Part shown: piece after piece, positions 17,525 to 25,694 of the stretch | Layout: every line of letters starts with the position of its first letter | Numbering within the stretch: position 1 is the first letter of the stretch | DNA from: Planctomycetota bacterium | GTDB lineage: Bacteria; Planctomycetota; Planctomycetia; Gemmatales; Gemmataceae | Reading direction: 5' to 3' | Assembly: GCA_016191165.1 (NCBI GenBank) | Contig: JACPPF010000172.1 | Coordinates: 1 to 59,376 of the forward strand | DNA length: 59,376 nt | Made by a program: the position numbers and the translations under genes | Notes under the pieces: model-generated | Seen by the model: the letters and a program-made list of their open reading frames with translations, nothing else | What the model was told of the DNA's origin: nothing | Database searches by the model: none

Positions 17525-18040
17525 GGCAAGCTTCCCCATGAAGGTAGAATGTCCGGCCGAACACATCTCGATTGGTTCGAGGGCGCGCCAGATAGAGGTT
17601 ACGTTTGGAAGTTTTAACTTCGAGCCGCAAAACAAGTACGTCGCAGTGGAGGAACGACAAATGCACACCGCATCAAGCGATGGCCCGGTGCTGTTTGCAA
17701 GTGCTTGCCCACGCGCAAGCCAACACGTTTGTCAGGCAACTCGTGAAACGCGACGATTCGCAAGTGGGCGCGTTGACACATCGATCGACTTTCCGGAGAT
17801 CCTGGTGGTTTGACATGACCAAGTGAAAACCAATTTCGACCGACCGACTATTTCTAGGTTGCCAATCTTAAAAAAACAAGAGGACCGAAGGAAGAATTGA
17901 CGAAGGAGCCCCGCGAATCCGCGCCGGCGCCTCCGCTTATCCCTCATGGCAACACCGACTCCATTCCTGTTTGTGCCCAGCCCAGTCGAAACCCTGATAG
18001 AATATAGCGAGAGTCAATTCCTGCCCCAAAAGGTGAATCC
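17525..18040. other. long divergent intergenic region
   Basis: 516 bases between the leftward NTF2-like gene and the rightward small gene at 18041. Both promoters should be here. Only a short inverted segment (TTGC..CACGCGCAAG near 17700) and no convincing gene, RNA or dispersed repeat copy was found. Confidence 0.5.
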
Positions 18041-18301
18041 ATGAAGAAGTCATCGTTTGAAGATGTCAAGCTCGAATTGCAAGAAGCCTGCGATTTCCTG
18101 CGGTCATTTACGCTCGGTCGGCGCGGCTTCACGCAACAGGATGGAATGGCAGCAATCCAGCGCGTGTCGGATCAATGTGATCGGATGGAAAAACTCTTCG
18201 GTGAGGGGCCGGATGCCGGGGAATCCAAAACAATCGTGGCATCGGCGCGGCCGCGGGTTTCCGCAGCCCGAGCGCGCCTCGCGCTACTGCGGCATGAATG
18301 A
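18041..18301 (+). CDS. small acidic/basic helical protein of unknown function
   Basis: An 86-residue protein that starts at an ATG with AAAGGTG upstream. It is fully alpha-helical by appearance (FEDVKLELQEACDFLRSFTL, AAIQRVSDQCDRMEKLFGE, RPRVSAARARLALLRHE) with two cysteines. No family is recognised. The good ribosome binding site and ordinary amino-acid composition argue that it is real. It stands alone between two genes of the opposite strand. Confidence 0.6.
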   Translation: MKKSSFEDVKLELQEACDFLRSFTLGRRGFTQQDGMAAIQRVSDQCDRMEKLFGEGPDAGESKTIVASARPRVSAARARLALLRHE

Positions 18302-18399
18302 GGAATGCCGCGGGAATACCCGCCTGACGCGCAACCGTTGGGGGGAACCGCCGAAATCCGGCCGCGCGCTTGCGTGTGAGGCTGGCTTACCCGGTCTGC

Positions 18400-18543
18400 T
18401 CAAGGAGTGTAAGGGCAGGGACAGACCGGTTGGCAGCACCCCAGGCGGTGGGCGCGGTGACAAACGAGACGGTGACGGATGCAACCCGACATGGTGAAGG
18501 TCCCCGCCACCAGCAACAAAACGAGCAAACGTCGCAACGACAT
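18400..18543 (-). CDS. 47-residue Cys-rich lipoprotein
   Basis: A very small gene with a near-perfect ribosome binding site (AAAGGAGG) eight bases before the ATG at 18543. The product starts MSLRRLLVLLLVAGTFTMSGC: a lipoprotein-type signal ending in a plausible lipobox (TMSG-C21). The mature ~27 residues are rich in Cys, His and Arg (CIRHRLVCHRAHRLGCCQPV). Five cysteines follow the lipidated one, so metal binding or disulfide cross-linking is possible. The frame remains open upstream to 18630, but that extension has no start signal. The function is unknown. Confidence 0.6.
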   Translation of the reverse strand: MSLRRLLVLLLVAGTFTMSGCIRHRLVCHRAHRLGCCQPVCPCPYTP

Positions 18544-18958
18544 AGATCCCGCCTCCTTTGCCCCCGTGGCTTCGGATGCGAAGCGACGGGGGTGCCAATC
18601 CGTGATGAACGTATGGAAGGAATCGTCCACGGTGCGTGGCTATCTGTTTTGTAAACCAATCGGGTTGAGAAAAAACCGTTTTCTCGTCGATCTCAACCCA
18701 AATTACACGCAAAAAATGCCACACGCAAGAAGTTGACCAAACCGGGAAATGCGGCACTGCCGAACCATTTCGCGAATACGTTTTCGCAGCACGGGCAAGG
18801 TAGGGTGCAAGATCGGGTGGTAGCGAAGAGTCCGGTGCCGCTCGAATGCGAGGTAGCGCCGCACGGGCCGGCCTTTGCTCGCTTTTTCGTTGCCTTATCA
18901 AGATTTCGGACCTGTTGGATGCTGATGCGGGCGGACCAGTTTCACGTCAGATAGCCCC
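18544..18958. other. intergenic region with a 9-bp perfect inverted repeat
   Basis: 415 bases without a supported gene. GGGTTGAGA (18662-18670) and TCTCAACCC (18691-18699) form a perfect inverted pair around a T/A-rich core, upstream of the small lipoprotein gene on the minus strand. It could be an operator or a weak hairpin. The rest shows nothing recognisable. Confidence 0.45.
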
Positions 18959-19705
18959 CTATTCCAGAACCCGCTGCAAGAACAGGGCCATGCGTTCGGT
19001 TTTCGGATGGTCCAGCACCTGAGCAGGCGTACCGTCCTCGAGGACCTTGCCATCGCACAACATCACCACGCGGTCCGCGGCGCGGCGGGCGAAACCGATC
19101 TCATGCGTGACCAGCACGATGGTTAGCCCGTCTCGCTTCAATCCCTCCAGGACACTCAACACCTCATTCTTCAGTTCCGGGTCCAGGGCACTGGTTATTT
19201 CGTCGCAGAGTAAACCGCGCGGTTCCATCGCCAGCGCGCGGGCAATCGCGACGCGCTGTTTCTGACCGCCGGAAAGCTGCTGCGGAAAGGCGTGTGTGTG
19301 GCTCGCCATGCCGACGCGGTCGAGCAAGCCCACCGCCCGACTGCGCGCGGCGGGCGACGAAATGCCGAGGACGCGCCTCGGCGCCTCGGTGACGTTGTCG
19401 AGCACACTCAGGTGGGGAAAGAGCTGGAAATCTTGAAAGATCATGCCAAAGGAACGGCGAATCGGGTCGAGTGCCGCGCGCGCCTGGCGAGCGCCAGGCG
19501 CCAGGCGATGCGGGCCGACGTGGATTTCGCCATGGTCGAACGTGTTGAGCCCGTTCAGACAGCGCAGCAGCGTCGATTTCCCGCCGCCGGACGGACCCAG
19601 GAGCGCGACGGTTTCACCTGGCGAAATGTTCAAAGAGACGTTTTCCAGAATCGTGCGTGCGCCGAACCGTTTCGTGACACCACGAACCGTGATTGACCAG
19701 GACAT
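18959..19705 (-). CDS. polar amino-acid ABC transporter ATP-binding protein (GlnQ/HisP type)
   Basis: A 248-residue ATPase with Walker A GPSGGGKST (~38), Q-loop FQDFQLFPHLS (~90), signature LSGGQKQR (~143), Walker B LLCDEITSALDPE (~163) and H-loop VTHEIGFA (~198). The sequence FQDFxLFPHxSVLDNVT and the TSALDPEL extension are typical of the PAAT amino-acid import subfamily. The start is the ATG at 19705, which gives the normal MSWSITVRGVTKRFG opening. It follows the fused binding protein/permease gene by 68 bases, so the two form one importer: the ATPase energises uptake of polar or charged amino acids. Confidence 0.92.
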   Translation of the reverse strand: MSWSITVRGVTKRFGARTILENVSLNISPGETVALLGPSGGGKSTLLRCLNGLNTFDHGEIHVGPHRLAPGARQARAALDPIRRSFGMIFQDFQLFPHLSVLDNVTEAPRRVLGISSPAARSRAVGLLDRVGMASHTHAFPQQLSGGQKQRVAIARALAMEPRGLLCDEITSALDPELKNEVLSVLEGLKRDGLTIVLVTHEIGFARRAADRVVMLCDGKVLEDGTPAQVLDHPKTERMALFLQRVLE

Positions 19706-19773
19706 GATTACAACTTCTCCCCCTCGTTTAGCGCTCGCATGACGCCGAGCGATCGCCACGCCGCAAAGGGCGA

Positions 19774-21243
19774 CTACTTCGCGCCCCAGCGTCTTTCCAG
19801 ATACCGTGACAGATACCCCAGCGGCACCGACATCACCAAATAGAGCGCCGCCGTCGTCAGGCCGATCTGCAAGAACCCGCCATAGGTTTTTGTCAGGATC
19901 TGATATTGCTTGCTCAATTCGATCACCGAGATGATGCTGACAACACTGGTGTCCTTGAAAAGGGCAATGAAATCATTCGTCATCGGCGGCAAGATCACGC
20001 GAATCGATTGCGGAAAGACGATCCGGCGAAAGGTCAACAGCGGCGACATCCCCAGGGATGCGCTTGCTTCCCATTGCCCCACCGGAATCGACTGAATACC
20101 ACCACGATAAATCTCAGCTTCGTAGGCCGCGTAGTTCAGCCCGAAACCGAGGATCGCCGCGGTCAACGGATTCAGTTTCAAGTCAATGAGTTCCGGCAAC
20201 CCGAAGTAAAGGAAATAGAGCAGCAGCAGGACGGGGATACCGCGAAAGAATTCGACGTATCCGATGGCCAACCAGCGCAGGGGCCAGGGGCCGTAAAGCC
20301 GCGACGTGGCAATGGGCAACCCGATCGACACCGCAAGCGCCATGCCGGCAAACGTGATGAGGATGGTGACGCCGGCGCCTTGCAGCAGCAGCAGAAAATA
20401 CTGCGCGAACCCAAGGCTTAGCGCGGCGTTCTCGTCCACGCGCAGCGGCGTGTAAAGCCGGTATTGATCCGGCGACCACAGATGCCACTTCGTCAAGATG
20501 CGCTTCAGTTCGCCCGATCGAATCACGCGCCCCAGCGCCTGGTCCATTTCTTTCGTGAGCGCCCCATTTCCCTTTTTTACGGCGATGCCATAGAAGCCTT
20601 CCGCGAAAGGTTCGCCGACAAGTTTCAGGCCGGGGTAGTCCTTCTTGCGATGAGTAATCTGATTGTCGGGCACGACATAATAAAGTGCGATGGGCATGTC
20701 GAATAGGACCGCATCGATTTGTTTCTGCACCAGGTCCTTGAATGGCCCTTCCTGGTCGTCGTAGAGCTTTCGTGAGATTTCTTCCTTCTCCAGCAACCGC
20801 GCCGCCGACGAACCGCTGAGCGTGCCGACGGTTAGCTTTTTTTCCTTGCAATCGTTCAGAGACACGAAGCGCTCGTCATCGATGCGCGCGATGAGCTGCA
20901 GGCGATAGATGTAATAGGGACGAGTGAAGTCGGCCTGCTTGAGATTGGTCGGCGTGATCTCCAGTCCGTTCATGGCCAGATCGACATCGCCGCGCTGAAG
21001 CGTGGGGAGCAGGCTGTCAAAGGCGGCATGTTGGCGCCGGATCGGCCGGCCCAGTTCCCTCGCCAGGGCGTCCATCAAATCGACTTCAAACCCGGCGGGG
21101 TCATTTTTGTCTCCGAATAGATAGGGGATGCCCCCTTCGAGATCGGTGCCGCAGACGAGGGGCCTTTTTTCCTGGGCCTGAATCGCGGTCGGAGAAATGA
21201 AGCATGCGACAGCGAGAAGAAGCGTCAACCAGGAATTGGACAA
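19774..21243 (-). CDS. fused amino-acid ABC binding protein and permease
   Basis: A 489-residue fusion. Residues 1-24 are a signal peptide. Residues ~28-250 are a type-3 periplasmic solute-binding domain (GGIPYLFGDKNDPAGFEVDL, MNGLEITPTNLKQADFTRPY, VLFDMPIALYYV). Residues ~275-489 are a permease with about five membrane helices and the EAA loop EASASLGMSPLLTFRRIVFP. The start is TTG (21243), with AAAGGAGGG upstream; no ATG gives a signal peptide. The fusion puts ligand capture and membrane passage on one chain, which would tether binding protein to each permease. A glutamine/glutamate-like substrate is likely but not provable by eye. Confidence 0.9.
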   Translation of the reverse strand: MSNSWLTLLLAVACFISPTAIQAQEKRPLVCGTDLEGGIPYLFGDKNDPAGFEVDLMDALARELGRPIRRQHAAFDSLLPTLQRGDVDLAMNGLEITPTNLKQADFTRPYYIYRLQLIARIDDERFVSLNDCKEKKLTVGTLSGSSAARLLEKEEISRKLYDDQEGPFKDLVQKQIDAVLFDMPIALYYVVPDNQITHRKKDYPGLKLVGEPFAEGFYGIAVKKGNGALTKEMDQALGRVIRSGELKRILTKWHLWSPDQYRLYTPLRVDENAALSLGFAQYFLLLLQGAGVTILITFAGMALAVSIGLPIATSRLYGPWPLRWLAIGYVEFFRGIPVLLLLYFLYFGLPELIDLKLNPLTAAILGFGLNYAAYEAEIYRGGIQSIPVGQWEASASLGMSPLLTFRRIVFPQSIRVILPPMTNDFIALFKDTSVVSIISVIELSKQYQILTKTYGGFLQIGLTTAALYLVMSVPLGYLSRYLERRWGAK

Positions 21244-21311
21244 CGCCGGAGCCCTCCTTTGGTTAGTGGTTGATGAACCATGTTAGCGAAAACGCAACGG
21301 CGATGCAATGG

Positions 21312-21878
21312 CTACGCGTTGCCCCTGCCGAGAATGGATGCCTGACGCTCGATCCAGGTTCGCAACAGCGCAACGCAGGTTGGGCCATGCGTGATTTTAC
21401 TTTCCGAAATCATCCTTATTGCGTCACCCAACGGAATTGTCACGCGGCAAATTCGCTCGGTCCCCTCGTGGGCTGGCTCACCGAAGGTCAACTCCTCGGC
21501 CAGGTAAATTTCCGTCGGCGATACGACATTCGCGGTAAACGGATCGACGACGCCCAGTCCGGTCCACCTGGCCGCGACGATACCCAGTTCCTCGCGCAAT
21601 TCGCGCCGCGCCGTGTCAAGCGGCGCCTCACCCGGCTCGATCCCGCCGGACACGCCCTCCAGCGTAACGCGGCCAACGGCATAGTGGAACTCCTCCGCCA
21701 GTTGAACTTGGTGATCGGCATCCAGCGCGACCACGCAGACGCCCGGCTTGATCTGGATGATGCTGTGAATGCCTGCATTTCCATCCGGCCGAATCACGTC
21801 ATCGACTTGCACGCGAATCCAGGGATCGGCGTACACCTCGCGCGATTGCACGATCTTCCAGGGGCCGCGCTGGGTCAT
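21312..21878 (-). CDS. NUDIX hydrolase (ADP-ribose pyrophosphatase-like)
   Basis: A 188-residue protein with a complete Nudix box GGIEPGEAPLDTARRELREE (~90) followed by LG. The glutamates of REXXEE bind the metal that drives hydrolysis of nucleoside diphosphate-X substrates. The upstream phrase YADPWIRVQVDDVIRPDG is typical of the ADP-sugar pyrophosphatase branch. Its ATG (21876-21878) overlaps the stop of the DUF4432 gene by four bases (ATGA), so the two are translationally coupled. The true substrate is unknown. Confidence 0.9.
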   Translation of the reverse strand: MTQRGPWKIVQSREVYADPWIRVQVDDVIRPDGNAGIHSIIQIKPGVCVVALDADHQVQLAEEFHYAVGRVTLEGVSGGIEPGEAPLDTARRELREELGIVAARWTGLGVVDPFTANVVSPTEIYLAEELTFGEPAHEGTERICRVTIPLGDAIRMISESKITHGPTCVALLRTWIERQASILGRGNA

Positions 21879-23143
21879 GGCGCCACCGGCTTGGTCCGGA
21901 TGCTCGGCGTTTTCGCCCGTTGCACAGCGTCGATGGCCTGGATCGACGCATCAACATCGGCCTTCTCGCTGTGGAGCGTGAAGTCCATGCGCATCGAGTG
22001 GCTCGCACCCCCGGCGAGCCTCGGCACGCGCCCGGCCGCGCGTTCCACCTTGCGCGCGTTGGGAAAGCTCACACCCGGCTCGATGCCGATGACGTACCCG
22101 TCGTCCTCGTGGCCCGTGTTCTTCCACAGCGTCAGGTACGGCAACTGCTTCTTCGCGTAATGCAGCACGACGCAGCGATCGCCCCTTGGATTGTGCAAAA
22201 GCACGTTGACGCTTCCATGTTTGTCGGCCAGCGGCCGCATCAAATAGACCTGTTCGACATACCCGGATTTCGGCCCGGCGAAGGTATTCCATGTCTTCAC
22301 ATCCCGCGCCGCATTGGCGTTGTAGGGCGTCACGCGCTCGACGGGAACGTGCAGCTTGGCCCCGTCGCCCAGGAGCGGCGCGCCAAAGTTGTAGTGATAG
22401 AGAATCTGAAACTCCTGCGGCTGCGAACCCTTGTTGGTTACCGTGTCTTCGATGCGAAACTGGTTCGAGCCCGGCTCGGTCGAGACTTCGGTAATTAGCT
22501 CGAGCTTGGGGCCGAAGAGCATTTTCTCGTATACGGCCCCACGAACGGTGATGCGATGCGGCGCCTTTTTTTCGACGAGGATCTCGACTTCGGAGGCGGG
22601 GATGTTGGCGATCTTTCCGTGCAGGGTGAGATCGACGGTCTGCTTGTCGCCGACGTTGTTGATGATTTCGTCTTTCCCCGCCTGGCCGGTGTTTTCGAGG
22701 CCGCAGCGGGCGAGCCATTCGTTGAAGCCTTCAAGCCAGCCGAGGCCGCCGCGCAGGTTGAGGTTGACGTGTTTGGGATGCACCACCTCGGTGACTGGGG
22801 ATTTCCAGCCAAGCTTGAGTTTCTCCCCTCTCCCCCTGGGAGAGGGGTCGGGAGTGAGGGCAACCGACAGGATGCCCATGCCGCGTGTCGGAACCAGAAC
22901 GATGCGCAGTTTGCCGTTGTCAAGCGTGATGAGGCGAACGCCCTCCTGCTTGCCGCCGTGCAGCGTCTTTACGGCGACGGACCACGCAATCGCGCAGTCC
23001 GGCGTGATGTCGCGCCCGTGACTGGTGCCGTCCTCGGCGTTGAGATTTTTCTCGGCACTGATGATTCGCGAACGAAACGTCTGCCCGGCGCCCGCGTTTG
23101 CGGTCGCGAGTGCGATCACCCCACAAAGAATCCAACGAAGCAT
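21875..23143 (-). CDS. exported DUF4432 / aldose-epimerase-like protein with an in-frame repeat insertion
   Basis: A 422-residue protein with a signal peptide (MLRWILCGVIALATANAGAG). The mature chain has the galactose-mutarotase-like beta-sandwich phrases of DUF4432: DNGKLRIVLVPTRGMGIL (~75-92), EGFNEWLARCGLENTG (~135), VTNKGSQPQEFQILYHYNFG and IGIEPGVSFPNARKVERAAG. Family members bind or act on sugars. Residues 95-108 (ALTPDPSPRGRGEK) are the translation of a dispersed GC-rich palindrome (22821-22862) dropped into a loop without breaking the frame. It is translationally coupled to the Nudix gene. Confidence 0.8.
   Translation of the reverse strand: MLRWILCGVIALATANAGAGQTFRSRIISAEKNLNAEDGTSHGRDITPDCAIAWSVAVKTLHGGKQEGVRLITLDNGKLRIVLVPTRGMGILSVALTPDPSPRGRGEKLKLGWKSPVTEVVHPKHVNLNLRGGLGWLEGFNEWLARCGLENTGQAGKDEIINNVGDKQTVDLTLHGKIANIPASEVEILVEKKAPHRITVRGAVYEKMLFGPKLELITEVSTEPGSNQFRIEDTVTNKGSQPQEFQILYHYNFGAPLLGDGAKLHVPVERVTPYNANAARDVKTWNTFAGPKSGYVEQVYLMRPLADKHGSVNVLLHNPRGDRCVVLHYAKKQLPYLTLWKNTGHEDDGYVIGIEPGVSFPNARKVERAAGRVPRLAGGASHSMRMDFTLHSEKADVDASIQAIDAVQRAKTPSIRTKPVAP
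22821..22862. repeat. GC-rich palindromic repeat inside the DUF4432 gene
   Basis: TCTCCCCTCTCCCCCTGGGA continues into GAGGGGTCGGGAGTGAGGG: the arms CCCTCTCCC / GGGAGAGGG form a hairpin with a GGAGTGAGGG tail. The same pattern is in tyrS (26166-26208) and three times in the RND gene (37747-37891). Confidence 0.8.
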
Positions 23144-23165
23144 GGAAAGGCCTCACATTATTTAG

Positions 23166-23523
23166 CCGCGGGGCTTGCCCCGCGTTGTTCCCCAATTCAC
23201 AACGAGCAAATTGTGCCCGAAACCCAAGACCGTTGCAAACCAATTCTGGCGGCGAAACCCCAATCGCCATAAAATCCAGATGCACCAGCGTGTTGGCTGG
23301 GACCCCCGTCGCCGCCGCATTTGTTTCTTGCCCCTCAACGTCTTCGCACGATGCGGAGAAACTTTGAGGCCATCGAAATCGAGCCTTTGTTTCTCGCAAA
23401 GACGCAAAGGACGCCAAGAAAGGCAAGGGGGATCGGACGAACAAGGAACAAAAGTAGTGTGGGGACAATTACGGTTGTTTCCCTCCCTTGAATTCCTTTG
23501 CGTCCCTGGCGTCTTTGCGAGAA
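23166..23523. repeat. intergenic inverted repeats upstream of the PQQ protein gene
   Basis: This 437-base gap (23144-23580) has no gene. It holds a perfect hairpin CGCGGGGC/GCCCCGCG (23166-23183) and, further on, two oppositely oriented copies of a short repeat: TTCTCGCAAAGACGCAAAGG (from 23391) and the inverse CCTTTGCGTCCCTGGCGTCT (23495-23514, running on to 23523). A third copy of the latter unit is at 41374-41403. Confidence 0.65.
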
Positions 23524-23580
23524 CTCAGGATCTCGGCTCTTGTTTACCCGGTTGCGGTTCAGCCGCGTTAGGAGTTTGCC

Positions 23581-25650
23581 ATGCGATGGCTTATGGTCAG
23601 TTTGGTGCTCGCACTCCTACCGCCAATCGCGCTCACCCAGGAAACCGTCGGCTGGCGCGGGAACTGGACGGGCCTTTGGCCCGACGCCAAGACGCCGCTG
23701 CACTGGCACCGCATTCCCCGGGGCGTCCTTGCTGACGTGCGCACTCAGACCGATCGGCCCAAACCCGGCGACGAGAAATCGGCCCCTGCCCTGTCGATGG
23801 GTCTGGTCCCCCACTGGCTCGTGGCTGGGCCGTTTCCCGTCAACGATTCGATCAAGGAATTCGATAAGCCGTTAATCGACGAGGCCGGCGCAGCTCCGAC
23901 TGGCAACAGCAACCCGCCGTGGTTGAAATTGACGGCCCCGTTCGACGACCCCAACGTTTTCGGCACCGCGACGTTGCCATTCGTCGATCTCGCCAAGGCG
24001 GCCGGCGGCTTCAAGATCAACCAGTATGTTTACGCGCACGCTTACGTCTACACGCCTCGCGCTGGCACGCTGCGCGGCGTCGTCGAACACACCTTTGGCA
24101 TGAAAATCTGGCTCAACGGCCAGGTCGTCTATCGCGACCCGCAGCGGCGCGAGGTGTTCTCCACTTACCCGAACCTCAGCCGGCTGGAATTGGCTCATAG
24201 TCGCACGCCGTCGCCACGCTTCGATTTGAAGCTAAAGGTGGGTTGGAATCGCTTGCTCGTGAAAGTCAGCACGCCCAACAAGCCTGGGTTCACGCAGCAA
24301 CATTTCTGTTTGCGGTTCATGGACCTGCCCAACGTGAAGTACGATGAAAAGAACATCGCCTGGATGACGGAACTTCCGGGCCGATCGAGTTCGACCCCCA
24401 TCCTCGTCGGCGACCGCATCTTCCTGGCGGCAGAACCCGACGAGCTTTTGTGCATCGACAGCAAAACGGGCAAGAAACGCTGGTCGGCCTCCGTCAACCT
24501 GTACGAAGCGCTGTCACCAAAGGAAAAGGCCACGCTGCCCACGCTGGCCCAGGCGGTCGATCCACTCGTACTCGCCCTTCGCAGGGAGACCGACTTTGAA
24601 AAACGCTTCGCCTGGCGCCAGCAAATACAATTGGCTCTGCGAAAAATCGACGCCGAACGTTTCACGCCCAAGCTCGATGGGCATTATGAATCCCATTTCG
24701 CCATTGTCGGCTACACGGTGCCGACACCGGTCAGCGATGGCAAGTTCGTCTACGTCTGGAACGGCATCGGCGTGGCGGCGTGCTATGATCTCGACGGCAA
24801 ACGCCAGTGGATCACGCGCGTCCCGGGCGAGCCGGGCTATGCGTCCTCGCCGGCGCTTGTGGACGGAAAACTCATCGTGTTCATGAACATGCTCCACGGT
24901 CTCGACGCGACGACGGGGCAGGTCGTGTGGAAGCAAAAGAAGATTCGCCACAACGTCGCCGCCGTCGTTCCCGCTCGCCTCGCTGGTACGCCCGTCGTCG
25001 TCACCCAGCGCGGGCATATCGTTCGGGCAAAAGACGGGCATATCCTCTGGCTGCGCGGCCGCGATGAGGGCAGCGGCGATACCGGCTGGGCGCCCCCCGT
25101 GATCCTGGGCAACACGATCTACGCCCTCAAATACGGCGTCACCCATCTCGACAAGATCGATTGCAGCGCCTGTCAGGGAGACGGTTGGCAACCCAAGGTC
25201 GTCGGGTTCAACCTGCCCGAAAAGGTGAGCCGAAAACCGAACGGCGGCTGGATCGACCGCTGGACCGCCGGCGGGCCGGTGATCGTCAACGATACCGCGT
25301 ATACCATCGACATCTGGCGCAACGCCTTCGCGCTCGATCTCAAGACCAAGAAGATGCACTACCAGCACAACACCGCCTTGCCGGGCTACTTCCATTACAA
25401 CGCCGTCTCCGTCGCCGCGAGCCCGGCGTTGCTGGGCGAGCATGTAATGGTCCAGGGCAACCAGGGCACCGCGTTGTTCTTGAAGCAAGGCCCGAATTAC
25501 GAGGTGGTCGCAAGGAACCAGATCGGCACCGTCCTCGACCGCCTTTGGCCGACTCCAGGACAAGAAATTATCGGCTACGCCCCGCCTATCACTGACGGCC
25601 GCCGAATCTTTTTGCGCGGCGAACGCTACCTTTATTGCATCGGGCATTAA
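23581..25650 (+). CDS. exported PQQ-type beta-propeller repeat protein
   Basis: A 689-residue protein with a signal peptide (MRWLMVSLVLALLPPIALTQ) and AGGAG upstream. Residues ~55-260 are a jelly-roll-like N-terminal region (LVAGPFPVND, YVYTPRAGTLRGVVEHTFGM, NRLLVKVSTPNKPG). From ~265 on it carries PQQ-propeller blades: ELLCIDSKTGKKRWSASVN, GVAACYDLDGKRQWITRVPG, HGLDATTGQVVWKQKKI and IVRAKDGHILWLRGRD. Such planctomycetal proteins are often not PQQ enzymes but beta-propeller scaffolds or binding proteins; I see no complete PQQ-dehydrogenase catalytic set. It may share a transcript with tyrS, 44 bases downstream. Confidence 0.85.
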   Translation: MRWLMVSLVLALLPPIALTQETVGWRGNWTGLWPDAKTPLHWHRIPRGVLADVRTQTDRPKPGDEKSAPALSMGLVPHWLVAGPFPVNDSIKEFDKPLIDEAGAAPTGNSNPPWLKLTAPFDDPNVFGTATLPFVDLAKAAGGFKINQYVYAHAYVYTPRAGTLRGVVEHTFGMKIWLNGQVVYRDPQRREVFSTYPNLSRLELAHSRTPSPRFDLKLKVGWNRLLVKVSTPNKPGFTQQHFCLRFMDLPNVKYDEKNIAWMTELPGRSSSTPILVGDRIFLAAEPDELLCIDSKTGKKRWSASVNLYEALSPKEKATLPTLAQAVDPLVLALRRETDFEKRFAWRQQIQLALRKIDAERFTPKLDGHYESHFAIVGYTVPTPVSDGKFVYVWNGIGVAACYDLDGKRQWITRVPGEPGYASSPALVDGKLIVFMNMLHGLDATTGQVVWKQKKIRHNVAAVVPARLAGTPVVVTQRGHIVRAKDGHILWLRGRDEGSGDTGWAPPVILGNTIYALKYGVTHLDKIDCSACQGDGWQPKVVGFNLPEKVSRKPNGGWIDRWTAGGPVIVNDTAYTIDIWRNAFALDLKTKKMHYQHNTALPGYFHYNAVSVAASPALLGEHVMVQGNQGTALFLKQGPNYEVVARNQIGTVLDRLWPTPGQEIIGYAPPITDGRRIFLRGERYLYCIGH

Positions 25651-25694
25651 AGCCCAGCGGCTTTTTCTTGGCATCTCATATCTAAGGAAACACG

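Noticed and set aside
18284-18901. 205-codon leftward open frame
   Set aside because: Overlaps the well-supported 47-residue lipoprotein in another frame and is Pro/Arg/Ser-rich without a start signal.
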